The position numbers were made by a program, and so were the translations under genes. Shown here piece by piece: positions 1 through 9,346 of a stretch of DNA of 64,000 nucleotides. The notes beneath the pieces were generated by a model. The model searched no databases. It worked only from the letters and a program-made list of their open reading frames with translations, and was not told the origin of the DNA. Position 1 is the stretch's first letter, and each line of letters starts with the position of its first letter. Source of the DNA: Chryseobacterium ureilyticum (GTDB lineage: Bacteria; Bacteroidota; Bacteroidia; Flavobacteriales; Weeksellaceae); contig NZ_FTOL01000001.1 in NCBI RefSeq assembly GCF_900156735.1, positions 186,001-250,000 of the forward strand. Reading direction: 5' to 3'.

Positions 1-285
1 ACGATCAGGAAGGTTGCTTTTGTCCAATTCGAATAAATCCTGATTGGAAACTCCATCCCAAACCATGTCTGAAACTTTCAGCTGCTTTTCTCCAATTTTT
101 TGCTTAGTTACTATAAAAACATTATTTTGGCTGAAAGAAAAACCTTCATTATTAAAATTTGGAAGATTTAATTTTGTGTCACCAAAGTCCTGAATTTTAG
201 AACCATTCCATTCTATGGTGTTTCTTTGGGCGTAAAGTGTTGATGCAAAAGCGATTAAAGATAAAAGCGTGATTTTTCGTCTCAT
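1..285 (-). CDS. porU: Type IX secretion system sortase PorU, N-terminal fragment
   Basis: Reading leftward from an ATG at 285, 95 codons stay open to the window edge. The product starts with a signal peptide (MRRKITLLSLIAFASTLYAQ) followed by RNTIEWNGSKIQDFGD, which resembles the amino terminus of PorU proteins. PorU is the cell-surface cysteine protease that removes the C-terminal sorting domain of type IX cargo and attaches some cargo to lipopolysaccharide. The assignment rests on the N-terminal style and on the divergent neighbour gldJ, because porU and gldJ are adjacent in flavobacteria. The catalytic domain lies outside the window, so the call is partly contextual. Confidence 0.72.
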   Translation of the reverse strand, partial: MRRKITLLSLIAFASTLYAQRNTIEWNGSKIQDFGDTKLNLPNFNNEGFSFSQNNVFIVTKQKIGEKQLKVSDMVWDGVSNQDLFELDKSNLPDR

Positions 286-450
286 GTTTATTATTGAAAT
301 TGCTAAATTACAAAATAAATGAAAATTTTAGAATTAAATTGTAAGACAATAAAATTAATTTGTTATCGTTGTTCAAAAAAATCAAATCTTTATTTGATTT
401 ATTGAATAATTTATTTTTTCTTTGTACTCTTGAAAATATTTATATCGACT

Positions 451-2052
451 ATGAAAAAACTACAGTTGTTTTCATTAATAGCATTAAGTTCTACACTTGC
501 ATTAACCAGTTGTGGCGGATCAGGAACCAGCAAAGGTGGTGGTACCAAAAAATTTGTCAGTAAAACAGGTTGGAAACCAAACGAAAAACAGGGTTGGTTT
601 TTTGCAGGAAAGCAACAGAAGCAGAAAGGTTGGCCGGGAATGGTATATGTAGAAGGTGGAACTTTTACAATGGGATTAGTGAAAGATGATGTTATGCACG
701 ATTGGAATAACACACCGCGAAGAATGCAGGTGAGTTCATTCTTTATCGGAGAAACTGAAATTACTAACTACGAATACCGCGAATACCTTACATGGTTGAA
801 GTATGTATTCCCACCAAGTGATCCTAGTTTTAAGGAAATCTATAACGGTGCTTTACCGGATACCTTATTATGGGACAACAAACTAGCTAGAAACGATTAT
901 AATGAAACTTATCTGCGTTCTCCGGAATTCGATTATTATCCGGTAGTAGGAGTTTCTTGGACTCAGGCAAACAGATACTGTGAATGGCTTACAGACAGAG
1001 CAAACGAAAAAGCTTTGATGCAGGCTGGTGTTATTGCTAAAGATCTATATATCAACGAATCTAACAATCAGGGTGGTACTGCATTTAACATGGATAAATT
1101 CAAAGCGAATGATCCTGAAATGCAAGGATATATCAATGAGAAAAGAATGCAGCAAAAATCTGGTATGAAAACTACCAACCAAAGATTGTTATCTGCAAAC
1201 AGAGCTCCAAACTCTGCAATGGTTCAGAAGTTCAGACTTCCTACAGAAGTTGAATGGGAATACGCAGCATTGGGGATGGCTAAAAACAGAGAATATAACC
1301 AATACTTAGGTAAAAAACCTCAGATCGAAAGATTAAGAGGTACCAAAGGTAAAGAAAGAGGAATGTTCCTTGAAAACTTTAAAATGGGTAGAGGAGATTA
1401 CTCTGGTATCGCTGGATGGAAAAATGACGGTTCTGCTCAGACTTCTGATGTAAGACAATATCCATCTAATGACCTTGGAATCTACGGTATGTATGGTAAC
1501 GTTGCAGAATGGACTGCCGATGTATACAGACCTATCATTGATGAAGATTTCAACGACTACAACTATTATAGAGGAAATATGCCTCAGGCAATCGTAAAGA
1601 ACGGTGACGGAACTTACAAAATGATTGACGAAGGTACTATTAAATATGATACATTAGCAGACGGAAGATTAGTTTATAAAGGTCTTCCTGGACAATTCGA
1701 AAGAGAAACAATTGCTGATTACAGAAACTATAGAGATGGTGACAGACAATCTTCACTTGAATATTATAGAGCTTCCGATTCTGCAGCTGGATTTGATATG
1801 TACAACGCTCCTAAGAAAAGCTTTGTTGTAGATGCAAACGGTAGAGTGAAGATGCAAAAAGACACCAGAGACAGAACTTCTGCAATCTCTAACGAGGTGA
1901 GAGTAGTAAAAGGTGGTTCTTGGCAAGACACTGCATACTGGTTAGATCCGGGGCAAAGAAGATATAAGAATCAAGGTAGAGCTTATGGTTGGATTGGTTT
2001 CCGTGTTGCACAGGATGCCAGAACTAATGATAAGAACAGAACTAGAAGATAA
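451..2052 (+). CDS. gldJ: Gliding motility / type IX secretion lipoprotein GldJ
   Basis: A 533-residue lipoprotein. The lipobox LTSC places the lipidated cysteine at residue 21. An FGE-sulfatase (SUMF1-type) fold runs from GMVYVEGGTFTMG near residue 66 to the closing WIGFRVAQ near 520, with GNVAEWTADVY in the middle. GldJ is an outer-membrane lipoprotein needed for gliding and for stability of the T9SS ring component GldK, which has the same fold. The length and the porU neighbour favour GldJ over GldK. An in-frame TTG at 430 would add seven residues ahead of the signal peptide, so ATG 451 was chosen. A strong terminator follows. Confidence 0.85.
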   Translation: MKKLQLFSLIALSSTLALTSCGGSGTSKGGGTKKFVSKTGWKPNEKQGWFFAGKQQKQKGWPGMVYVEGGTFTMGLVKDDVMHDWNNTPRRMQVSSFFIGETEITNYEYREYLTWLKYVFPPSDPSFKEIYNGALPDTLLWDNKLARNDYNETYLRSPEFDYYPVVGVSWTQANRYCEWLTDRANEKALMQAGVIAKDLYINESNNQGGTAFNMDKFKANDPEMQGYINEKRMQQKSGMKTTNQRLLSANRAPNSAMVQKFRLPTEVEWEYAALGMAKNREYNQYLGKKPQIERLRGTKGKERGMFLENFKMGRGDYSGIAGWKNDGSAQTSDVRQYPSNDLGIYGMYGNVAEWTADVYRPIIDEDFNDYNYYRGNMPQAIVKNGDGTYKMIDEGTIKYDTLADGRLVYKGLPGQFERETIADYRNYRDGDRQSSLEYYRASDSAAGFDMYNAPKKSFVVDANGRVKMQKDTRDRTSAISNEVRVVKGGSWQDTAYWLDPGQRRYKNQGRAYGWIGFRVAQDARTNDKNRTRR

Positions 2053-2073
2053 TATTTATCAAAAAATACTTAT

Positions 2074-2106
2074 AAAAAACCTTCCGTATTTTCGGAAGGT
2101 TTTTTT
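2074..2106 (+). terminator. Rho-independent terminator after gldJ
   Basis: The stem AAAAAACCTTCCG / CGGAAGGTTTTTT closes on a short loop and ends in a run of seven T. It separates gldJ from murF. Confidence 0.85.
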
Positions 2107-2209
2107 ATTTTTGAAACATGAAATCGCATGGGTTGAAAAGTCTAAAGACACTCTTATAGATTTGGCAATTGCATGTGAATTCCCTAAAAAAATATACATA
2201 TATTTCCAC

Positions 2210-3481
2210 ATGAATATAGAACAGTTTTATCCTCTATTTTTACAGGCTGATAAAGTAACCATCGATAGCCGAAAAATAGCCAGAAATGATATCTTTTTTG
2301 CCTTTTCCGGTGATAATTTTAATGCAGCTACACTTGCTGAAAAAGCTATAGATGATGGAGCATTAGCTGTAATTGTAGAACAGCCGGAATTTGAAAATAA
2401 GGATAGAAATATCTTCTATGTTCCGTCCACTCTTGAATTCCTGCAACAATTATCGATCCACCACAGAACTCATTTGAACATCCCTTTTATCGGGCTTACG
2501 GGGAGTAATGGTAAAACGACTACAAAAGAACTGATTCATGCTGTGCTTTCCGAGAAATTTAACGTACAATATACTTACGGGAATCTTAACAATCACATCG
2601 GAGTTCCGTTAACTATTCTTTCTATTAAGCCAGAGCATGAAATGGCTGTGATAGAAATGGGTGCCAATCATCAGAAAGAAATTGAATTCCTTTGTACAAT
2701 CGCAAGACCGGATTTTGGATATATTACCAATTTTGGTAAAGCTCATTTAGAAGGCTTTGGAGGTTTTGAAGGGGTTATTAAAGGAAAATCAGAGCTTTAT
2801 GCTTATCTGAAAAATAATCATCAGACAATTGTTGTTAATGAAAATGATCCTATTCAGGTTGAGAAGACTGAAGGATATTCTCCTAAAATCACATTCGGAA
2901 AAGAAGATGCAGATTATAACTTTGAATCCTTTTCTGAAGAGCATTTTGTAGGATTGATCTATCAGGGAGAAAAAGCGGTATCAAAATTAACAGGTGACTA
3001 CAACTTTACGAATCTTTGTGTAGCGGCAAGTCTGGGGCTTCATTTCGGGATCAGTTTTGAGCAGATAAAACACGCTGTAGAACAATATACTCCAACGAAT
3101 ATGCGTTCGCAGGTTGTGAAAAAAGACAACAGAACTTTGGTACTGGATACTTACAATGCTAACCCAAGTTCAATGACAGCTTCATTGCATAACTTTATCA
3201 CTTTTGAAGGTAGTAAAACCATTATTATTGGTGATATGCTGGAATTAGGTATTGAAAGTGAAAAAGAGCATCAGAGTATTTTAAAGCTGGCTCATGATCT
3301 GCATTTTGATGAGATTATTACCGTGGGAAATCATTTTAAAGCGGTTAATTCGTCAGAGCTTGCTTTTGAAAATACAGCTCAACTTGCCGAATATCTGCAA
3401 CAGCATAAAATTCAGTCAGAAAACATCTTGTTGAAAGGCTCAAGAGGAATAGCGCTGGAAAAGGTAATAGATTTTATTTAG
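2210..3481 (+). CDS. murF: UDP-N-acetylmuramoyl-tripeptide--D-alanyl-D-alanine ligase
   Basis: MurF adds D-Ala-D-Ala to the UDP-MurNAc-tripeptide in the cytoplasm, the last soluble step of peptidoglycan precursor synthesis. The product has 423 residues. The Mur-ligase ATP loop LTGSNGKTTTKE is near residues 96-107, NLNNHIGVPLT and EMGANHQKEI follow, and the C-terminal domain carries VLDTYNANPSSM. The reading frame is open upstream to 1985, but that part overlaps gldJ and a terminator, and the family start matches MNIEQFYPLF at 2210. The last eight bases overlap the convergent NUDIX gene. Confidence 0.96.
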   Translation: MNIEQFYPLFLQADKVTIDSRKIARNDIFFAFSGDNFNAATLAEKAIDDGALAVIVEQPEFENKDRNIFYVPSTLEFLQQLSIHHRTHLNIPFIGLTGSNGKTTTKELIHAVLSEKFNVQYTYGNLNNHIGVPLTILSIKPEHEMAVIEMGANHQKEIEFLCTIARPDFGYITNFGKAHLEGFGGFEGVIKGKSELYAYLKNNHQTIVVNENDPIQVEKTEGYSPKITFGKEDADYNFESFSEEHFVGLIYQGEKAVSKLTGDYNFTNLCVAASLGLHFGISFEQIKHAVEQYTPTNMRSQVVKKDNRTLVLDTYNANPSSMTASLHNFITFEGSKTIIIGDMLELGIESEKEHQSILKLAHDLHFDEIITVGNHFKAVNSSELAFENTAQLAEYLQQHKIQSENILLKGSRGIALEKVIDFI

Positions 3482-4085
3482 CCTTTAAAGCCCAAAACTC
3501 TTTTACAATAAGCTTAATATTCTTGAATGTGCTTGGGAAAACTTCATCCTTAATTTGGTCGGTGTTTTTCCAGGCAACTTCAGTAATTCCTTCCTCAATC
3601 TGTGGTTTGGAAGTATCTTCACCACTGAAATTCATTTCAAACCAATGCGTACATTTTAAGATCTTTTCTCCGTTTCTTTCAATGTAAATATGATAAGTCG
3701 TATTGATGAATTCTACCAGTTCTACGTCTTTCAATCCGGTTTCTTCTTCTATTTCCCTTACAGCAGACTCTTCTCTGGATTCTCCTTTTTCCATTTTCCC
3801 TTTAGGAAGATCCCATTTACCTAATCTTTTGATAAAAAGCATTTTTCCGTCAGGATTATTCACAAGACCTCCTGCAGCTTCTATGATCCTGAAAAGATTC
3901 TGGAACTCCTGCCAGATTTTATCAATATTTTCGCCATAAACATTAAGCTCGTTTACAGACGTATTTTCTAAAAGATCCAATGCAATTTCTAAAGTTGTGA
4001 AGCTTTCATACTCAAGGTTTTTTTCAAGTCCTTCAGGATGTTTAGAAATCAATAATTTTTTTTCGTTCACAAAAACTTTATACAT
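3474..4085 (-). CDS. NUDIX hydrolase
   Basis: A 203-residue cytoplasmic protein. The complete NUDIX box GX5EX7REUXEEXGU is present at residues 96-118 (GKMEKGE, then REIEEETGL), so the metal-binding glutamates are intact. The first 65 residues are a lineage-specific extension before the NUDIX fold. These enzymes hydrolyse nucleoside diphosphates linked to another group; the substrate cannot be told from sequence. It converges on murF with an 8-base overlap. No -7 box was found upstream. Confidence 0.92.
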   Translation of the reverse strand: MYKVFVNEKKLLISKHPEGLEKNLEYESFTTLEIALDLLENTSVNELNVYGENIDKIWQEFQNLFRIIEAAGGLVNNPDGKMLFIKRLGKWDLPKGKMEKGESREESAVREIEEETGLKDVELVEFINTTYHIYIERNGEKILKCTHWFEMNFSGEDTSKPQIEEGITEVAWKNTDQIKDEVFPSTFKNIKLIVKEFWALKAK

Positions 4086-4486
4086 ATCAGAAATTTATAG
4101 TTAATATTGATCTTAGGGGTAATAATTTAAAGACGTGAAAACAGGATGTTTTTATTACGCTTTCTACTATAATTTACTCGCAAATATATCAAATTATAGG
4201 AATAAAACCCCTTAATTACCGAGCTTTATTTTTCTAAATGCCTTCAAAATTATCCTTGAATGAAGGATTCCTCATCCTAAAAAAAGTAGATTTAATGGTT
4301 AAAGGCTCTCCAGAGGGAGATTAAGTCTCCCAAAAATAGAAAAGTTTCTTGTTGTTTATCATTTATTTCTTTTCAGTTGAGTATTCTGTCTTTAAAAGTA
4401 TGCTTTGGGTGATGCCTTTGTGGTTTTTTTTTATAATTTTGTTGTTATAGTAAACAATTGTAAGAATTTAAATACAAAATAAAAAA
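4086..4486. other. AT-rich intergenic region, 401 bp
   Basis: No convincing coding frame. The right half holds TAATTTTG (4434-4441), a match to the Bacteroidota -7 box TAnnTTTG, which could serve the gene at 4487, but no -33 TTTG sits at the usual 19-21 base spacing. Some flavobacteria have pyrE between the NUDIX and SRPBCC genes (from memory, not checked); nothing resembling it remains here. Confidence 0.4.
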
Positions 4487-4876
4487 ATGAATTTAGAAGG
4501 ACGAAAAATTATTGTCAATAAATCATCGAAAGAGCTAAGTGAATTATTGAAAACACCGGAAAATTACAAAGATTTTATGCCGGATGGTCTTCAGAAATTT
4601 GAAACAAGAGATAACGGTTTTAAATTCGGATTACAGGGAATGCCTGAAATCGCTTTAAAAATAGATGAAGTGGATGATCAGAAAGCTGTTTTGAAGTCTG
4701 CAAGCTCAAGCCTTGATTTCTCATTAACAGCAACTTTAAATCCTATCAATGAAAACCAGACGGAAGTTCAGATGCTGTTTGAAGGAAAATTCAATCCGTT
4801 CATCAAAATGATGGTAGAAAAACCATTACAGAACTTTATCAATACATTGACAGATAAGATCGAAGCTTACAAATAA
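4487..4876 (+). CDS. SRPBCC-fold (START/CoxG-like) small protein
   Basis: A soluble 129-residue protein with no signal peptide. The alternating pattern from LEGRKIIVN through MPEIALKIDEV, LKSASSSLDFSLTATL and TEVQMLFEGKF, ending in a long helix (NPFIKMMVEKPLQNFINTLTD), fits the helix-grip SRPBCC fold with its hydrophobic ligand cavity. Homologues are usual in flavobacteria. The ligand is unknown. It is a single-gene unit closed by a strong terminator. Confidence 0.75.
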   Translation: MNLEGRKIIVNKSSKELSELLKTPENYKDFMPDGLQKFETRDNGFKFGLQGMPEIALKIDEVDDQKAVLKSASSSLDFSLTATLNPINENQTEVQMLFEGKFNPFIKMMVEKPLQNFINTLTDKIEAYK

Positions 4877-4881
4877 TAAAT

Positions 4882-4909
4882 AAAAAACCTTCAGAAATGA
4901 AGGTTTTTT
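4882..4909. terminator. Bidirectional terminator between SRPBCC gene and anmK
   Basis: The stem AAAAAACCTTCA / TGAAGGTTTTTT has a GAAA loop. It has a T-run on the plus strand and an equivalent one on the minus strand, serving both convergent genes. Confidence 0.85.
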
Positions 4910-4931
4910 TATGTTTTTAGATAAAGTTGTT

Positions 4932-5975
4932 TTAAACAATAATCCCGGAGCTGTGGTTGGAAGTGCTTCCCGTAGTTGAAGATAGAATATTGATTTTATT
5001 ATGCATTCTTAGAACTCCCATAAACGCAAAGATCAGAGCTTCCTTGTATTCCACGATCTCTTTTTCCGGAATGATGATCTCAGCGGCAGTATTTTTCTTT
5101 ATTTTTTCAATCAGAAAAGCATTATAAGCACCTCCTCCGGTTACTAATATATCCTTGATATTGCTTTTATTGATAACAGCCGAAATTTGCTCTGCAATAT
5201 GCTCTGTAAATGTGGCTAAAGAATCTAAAGAATCAATGTTTACAAGCTTTGGGAAAACATGTTCATTGCACCATTCTACGCCCAGAGACTTCGGATATGG
5301 CTGTTTATAAAAGTCTAAAGAATTGAGCTGGTTCAACAAGGTTTCGTTTATTTTGCCTTTTCTTGCCAGATCACCATTTTCGTCAAAATTTTTATCTAAT
5401 TGTTGAGCAAGATGGTTCAAAACGATATTCACAGGAGCTATATCAAAAGCAATTCTTTTGTTGTTTAGTTTTAATGAAATGTTTGAAAATCCTCCCAGAT
5501 TAAGACAAGCGCCATACTCTGAAAAAAGCAGTTCGTCACCTATAGGAACCAATGGAGCTCCATTTCCTTCCATCAGAACATCCTGACTTCTGAAATCATA
5601 AATGACCGGAATGTTAGTCTCTGTTTTGATTGCTCTTCCATCTCCGATTTGAAGAGTGAATTTTCTATGTGGCTGATGAAATACCGTATGACCGTGAGAC
5701 GCAATAAGGTCTATATGCTCAATCTGATGTCTTGACATAAATTCTTTGACCTGCTTACCCAAATAAAAACCATATTCAGAATTAAGTGCTAAAAGATCGG
5801 GAGCAGAAAGATGGATAGAATTCCTAAGCTTATGTTCCCAGTCATTGGAATAGGAGAGGGTTTCTGATTTTATGATTCGGAAAGTCCATTGTTCTTTCTT
5901 CTCAAATTCAGCAAAGCAGATATCCAGACCGTCCAGGCTTGTCCCGGACATGAGCCCAATGGCAACGGTTTTCAT
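4932..5975 (-). CDS. anmK: Anhydro-N-acetylmuramic acid kinase
   Basis: AnmK phosphorylates and opens 1,6-anhydro-MurNAc recovered from cell-wall turnover, giving MurNAc-6-phosphate. The product has 347 residues, slightly short for the family. MKTVAIGLMSGTSLDGLD at the start carries the ATP-binding GTSLDG motif; DLIASHGHTVFHQP, LQIGDGRAI, CLNLGGFSNIS and the late LVTGGGAYN are all present. It is the last gene of a leftward operon, 11 bases after lptC, so envelope recycling and LPS export are co-transcribed. Confidence 0.96.
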   Translation of the reverse strand: MKTVAIGLMSGTSLDGLDICFAEFEKKEQWTFRIIKSETLSYSNDWEHKLRNSIHLSAPDLLALNSEYGFYLGKQVKEFMSRHQIEHIDLIASHGHTVFHQPHRKFTLQIGDGRAIKTETNIPVIYDFRSQDVLMEGNGAPLVPIGDELLFSEYGACLNLGGFSNISLKLNNKRIAFDIAPVNIVLNHLAQQLDKNFDENGDLARKGKINETLLNQLNSLDFYKQPYPKSLGVEWCNEHVFPKLVNIDSLDSLATFTEHIAEQISAVINKSNIKDILVTGGGAYNAFLIEKIKKNTAAEIIIPEKEIVEYKEALIFAFMGVLRMHNKINILSSTTGSTSNHSSGIIV

Positions 5976-5986
5976 GGTAAAAGAAT

Positions 5987-6577
5987 TTATTTTTTCTTCT
6001 CGGAAATTCTTTTGGAATTAAAATCTCCGGTATTGTTATAAAAAGTATATTCAGAAAAATCATCCTTGGCAGTCATTCCATTGGCACCTACCAATGTAGA
6101 ACCGTCTTCCATCGTTACGTAAACAGTATCCGTGGTGTAGATTCTTTTTTTTCTCTGATCCCAATAGATCGTCTGCATAGCAAATTTTTGCCCTTCGTTT
6201 GTGGTAATCCTTACGTCGCCTTTGGCTTCATAGAATTTTTTGTATTCAAAAATACGGGCATATTTTGCAGTGATCTTTCCCGGAACTTTCGGTTTCTTTT
6301 TATCGAAGAATTCTATATTGATTCCTTTTCTTGCGACAACATAAGGGCTATCAATTAACTCGTATTTTTCAATAATAGGAGCCTTTGCCTTTAAAGTTAC
6401 AAAGCCGGAATCACGCTGTACAATATCAGCATTATTGATAATCTGTGAAGGGAAGTTTTTACTTTGATTTCCATTTCTCTTGGTAAGATCTTCCTCACAG
6501 GATGTCAGTATAAAAAATATAGCACAACTAAAAAGGCATGCTATATTTTTATATGATATTTTTTTTGAAAAGTTCAT
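5987..6577 (-). CDS. lptC: LPS export component LptC (lipoprotein form)
   Basis: A 196-residue envelope protein. The N-terminus is hydrophobic and ends in ILTSC, giving a predicted lipidated cysteine near residue 27. This is typical of Bacteroidota LptC, where a lipid replaces the transmembrane anchor. The OstA/LptC-like beta-jelly-roll follows (FVTLKAKAPIIEKYE, then EGQKFAMQTIYWDQRKKRIYT). LptC passes LPS from LptBFG to LptA. The start codon overlaps the stop of the upstream gene by one base (TAATG), implying translational coupling. Confidence 0.85.
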   Translation of the reverse strand: MNFSKKISYKNIACLFSCAIFFILTSCEEDLTKRNGNQSKNFPSQIINNADIVQRDSGFVTLKAKAPIIEKYELIDSPYVVARKGINIEFFDKKKPKVPGKITAKYARIFEYKKFYEAKGDVRITTNEGQKFAMQTIYWDQRKKRIYTTDTVYVTMEDGSTLVGANGMTAKDDFSEYTFYNNTGDFNSKRISEKKK

Positions 6578-7857
6578 TAGTTATAAAGTGACTTTCTGAA
6601 CCATTTATCAGCAAAATTGAAGCCGACTCTCAGGTTGATGAAATTCTGGTTGATCAAGTTATTCTTAACAGTACCTCTTTTACCTACTTCTACTCCGATT
6701 TCAAGACCACTCATTCTGGTAATACTACTGTTTTTGAACGGAAGCATTACTCCGGCTGAGATACCAAATTTATTAATGTTGGTTCCATCAATTTTCAAGT
6801 TTCCTTTTTCATAGAAAGCACCATATCTATAGATAACTCTTGAAAAATAATTTCTGAAGTTGTTATAGTTTGGCAAATACCATCCTCCGGCAGAAATTCT
6901 GTAAGTATCATGTAGATTAAAAGTATCTCCGAAATAAGAAATGTTTTCTCCTTTTTTATAATCAAGCTGTCCGGAAAGGAACCAATGATTTTCACTTCCA
7001 TATCCTACACCCACGGATGCCTGTAAAGGAATAAGGTTTTTAGATTTTACATCCTGTTGGTCAATGATACTAATATCAGTTTTAGTTCCTGCAGTTGCAT
7101 CAATGTATCTGTAAGTACTATTTGTATACTCAGTTATCATATTGCTGGTATTTCCAAACGTAGCTGTAGCACCGATCGTTAATTTTTTATCAGTACGTGT
7201 ATTAAGCTTCTGGTAGCTGGTACCTAAAGTGAAATTAAAATTTCTTACTCTGTTTTTAGTTTCAAAACCGTTTACATACTCAGAGTTTGAAGCACGGAAC
7301 TCAGTAAGATCATAAAGATCACCAAAGTATAAGTTTGCTCTTGCCCCTACGGAGAACTCCTGATTAATTTTGTAAGACAAAGCTACGGCAGCAGTATTTA
7401 ATGTACCGCTTCCTTTAAATCCGTTTTGATAATAGACAGATCCTTTTTGGTCTTCAGTTACAATATCATAGCTTTTTGAGCTGTATGGCTGATAGGTAAG
7501 TCCCATTTTAATTTTCGAAGAAATAGGAAATGCCAGAGAGATATTAGAAAGATACGTAGAATGCTTTGTAGATTTCATATCGTTGAAGTTCGATTTGAAA
7601 TAATTGTTTTCGTTGGTAGCTTCCAGTCTGATACTTGTCAATTCGAAGTTAGTGTTGTTTGCAGGGTTTGCAAAGTTGAAACTACTGGTAAAATCACTTA
7701 TAAAAGCAGTAGATATACCTCCCATGGAAGCAGTTTCGATCGTATTATCATATTTTACATCTCCAATTCCATATTTTGCATAGGGAGAGTTGCTTAGACT
7801 CTGTGCATTCAGAAAATAGCCTACTGATATAAATGATACTACAAAGATTTTTTTCAT
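6577..7857 (-). CDS. Outer-membrane beta-barrel protein upstream of lptC
   Basis: A 426-residue protein with signal peptide MKKIFVVSFISVGYFLNAQ. The mature part begins SLSNSPYAKYGIGDV and then alternates amphipathic strands, ending in FINLRVGFNFADKWF, as in outer-membrane barrels. It looks distantly like FadL/OMPP1 proteins (early ASMGGISTAF and NFANPAN), but the substrate is unknown. Coupling to lptC suggests a role in outer-membrane assembly or lipid handling; that is inference only. Confidence 0.75.
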   Translation of the reverse strand: MKKIFVVSFISVGYFLNAQSLSNSPYAKYGIGDVKYDNTIETASMGGISTAFISDFTSSFNFANPANNTNFELTSIRLEATNENNYFKSNFNDMKSTKHSTYLSNISLAFPISSKIKMGLTYQPYSSKSYDIVTEDQKGSVYYQNGFKGSGTLNTAAVALSYKINQEFSVGARANLYFGDLYDLTEFRASNSEYVNGFETKNRVRNFNFTLGTSYQKLNTRTDKKLTIGATATFGNTSNMITEYTNSTYRYIDATAGTKTDISIIDQQDVKSKNLIPLQASVGVGYGSENHWFLSGQLDYKKGENISYFGDTFNLHDTYRISAGGWYLPNYNNFRNYFSRVIYRYGAFYEKGNLKIDGTNINKFGISAGVMLPFKNSSITRMSGLEIGVEVGKRGTVKNNLINQNFINLRVGFNFADKWFRKSLYN

Positions 7858-8161
7858 TCTTTATTTTTAAAACAATGCGCAAATATCTTAAATATTAATG
7901 AATTGTAAAAATTATATGTGGTTAAAGTTTGTTAAGGGCTGATATACTGGGGAATTTTTGCATTTATATATAAATTAATGTCACTAGTGAATCACTAGTT
8001 TATAGAGTTTATCAGGTTTTATAATTTACTGTTTGTGTTTACTTTAAATAGCGCATAATCAATATGTTTCTATTGTAAGTTCCTTGAATATGCATATTCA
8101 TTATTGATTTTATATAGCAAAAATTGACGATTGATCATTCCTGAATTTACTCCCTATTTCT

Positions 8162-8169
8162 TATCTTTG
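8162..8169 (+). promoter_or_regulatory. -7 box TATCTTTG immediately before holB
   Basis: TATCTTTG matches the Bacteroidota -7 consensus and ends only four bases before the holB ATG, so transcription would start at or next to the initiation codon. No TTTG occurs at the ideal upstream spacing. The rest of the 316-bp spacer (7858-8173) is AT-rich and holds only a doubled TCACTAGT (7981-7988 and 7992-7999). Confidence 0.55.
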
Positions 8170-8173
8170 AAAC

Positions 8174-9292
8174 ATGAATTGGGAAAACATCGCCGGACAG
8201 GAGAACCTTAAAAAACTTCTTAGAGAAAGTATCGCTGAAAACAGAGTAAGCCATGCCCAACTTTTTGTAGGAAAAGAAGGATATGGTACATTACCCATGG
8301 TATTGGCATATGCAAAAGAAATTTTAGGTCAGGAAAATGAACATGCTGCTTCAAAGATTGAGCACCTGAACCATTTAGACTTACATTTCAGTTTTCCTGT
8401 TTTTACGGATAATAAAAATTCCTTAAGTAAAAATAAATTTGATGAATTCCGGGAAATGATTCTTGCATCACCTTATGCAAGCTATGATGACTGGACAGCT
8501 TTCCTGGAGTCCGAAAACAAACAACTTTTTATCTCAGCAGATGAAATAGATGATCAAAACCAGAAGTTTTCATTAAAAAGCTACGAAGGAGGAACGAAAA
8601 TCCTTATCGTATGGCGAGCTGACAAAATGAATATTGCTGCATCAAACAAGTTCTTGAAATTTTTAGAAGAACCCCCGGCAAAAACCATTATTCTTCTTAC
8701 CGCAGAAAGTACCAATGATATTCTTCCTACTATTCTTTCCAGAACACAAGTAGTGGAAGTTCCAAGAATCAATGATGAAGATCTTGGAGGATATTTAAAA
8801 AAGAACTTATCCGTTTCCGATGAAAAAGTAAGAGAGATTGTTCATGAAGCCCAAGGGAATCTTAATGAAGCCATAAAACTGTTGAATTCGGGAGATAAGA
8901 GCAATGAATTTGAAAAACTCTTCGTACAGTGGGTTCGTGACGCTTTTATGGTAAAGAAGAAACCGGAATATCTCAGAAGCATTATTTTCTGGGCGAGAGA
9001 AATAGCAGGCTGGAACAGAGAGAAACAAAAGAACTTTTTGAATTATTGCTCCGAAATTTTCAGGCTGGCATTGCTTCAGAACTATCAGTCGGAAAACCTT
9101 GTATATAAAAAGATCAATGCGAACGGGTTCAATTGGGCTGGCTTTTCAAAGTTTATCAGTGGTGCTAATATTGAAAGTATTCTGGAAGAAATCAATGCAG
9201 CAGATCTGCATCTTACCCGAAACGGAAATCCTAAAATAGTATGGACAGATCTTGGAATAAAACTCTCAAGGTATATTCATAAAAGTACATAA
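8174..9292 (+). CDS. holB: DNA polymerase III clamp-loader subunit delta prime
   Basis: A 372-residue AAA+ protein beginning MNWENIAGQENLKKLL, the usual delta-prime opening. The Walker A position reads GKEGYGTLPM and lacks the lysine-threonine pair, as expected for a subunit that does not hydrolyse ATP. KILIVWRADKMNIAASNKFLKFLEEPP is the characteristic block, and ILSRTQ supplies the sensor-1 SRx arginine that acts in trans on the neighbouring DnaX subunit. It works in the clamp loader at the replication fork. It is a single-gene unit with its own terminator. Confidence 0.9.
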   Translation: MNWENIAGQENLKKLLRESIAENRVSHAQLFVGKEGYGTLPMVLAYAKEILGQENEHAASKIEHLNHLDLHFSFPVFTDNKNSLSKNKFDEFREMILASPYASYDDWTAFLESENKQLFISADEIDDQNQKFSLKSYEGGTKILIVWRADKMNIAASNKFLKFLEEPPAKTIILLTAESTNDILPTILSRTQVVEVPRINDEDLGGYLKKNLSVSDEKVREIVHEAQGNLNEAIKLLNSGDKSNEFEKLFVQWVRDAFMVKKKPEYLRSIIFWAREIAGWNREKQKNFLNYCSEIFRLALLQNYQSENLVYKKINANGFNWAGFSKFISGANIESILEEINAADLHLTRNGNPKIVWTDLGIKLSRYIHKST

Positions 9293-9297
9293 AATAT

Positions 9298-9325
9298 AAA
9301 ACTCCGGAGATTTTCCGGATTTTTT
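9298..9325 (+). terminator. Terminator after holB
   Basis: An A-rich stem with core TCCGGA pairing with TCCGGA across a GATT-type loop, then a T-run. It lies between convergent genes and may act both ways. Confidence 0.65.
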
Positions 9326-9346
9326 ATTTTTCTGGGATAATAAAAT

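Noticed and set aside
411..713. 100-codon minus-strand frame over the start of gldJ
   Set aside because: It overlaps the signal peptide and FGE domain of gldJ and has no recognisable content.
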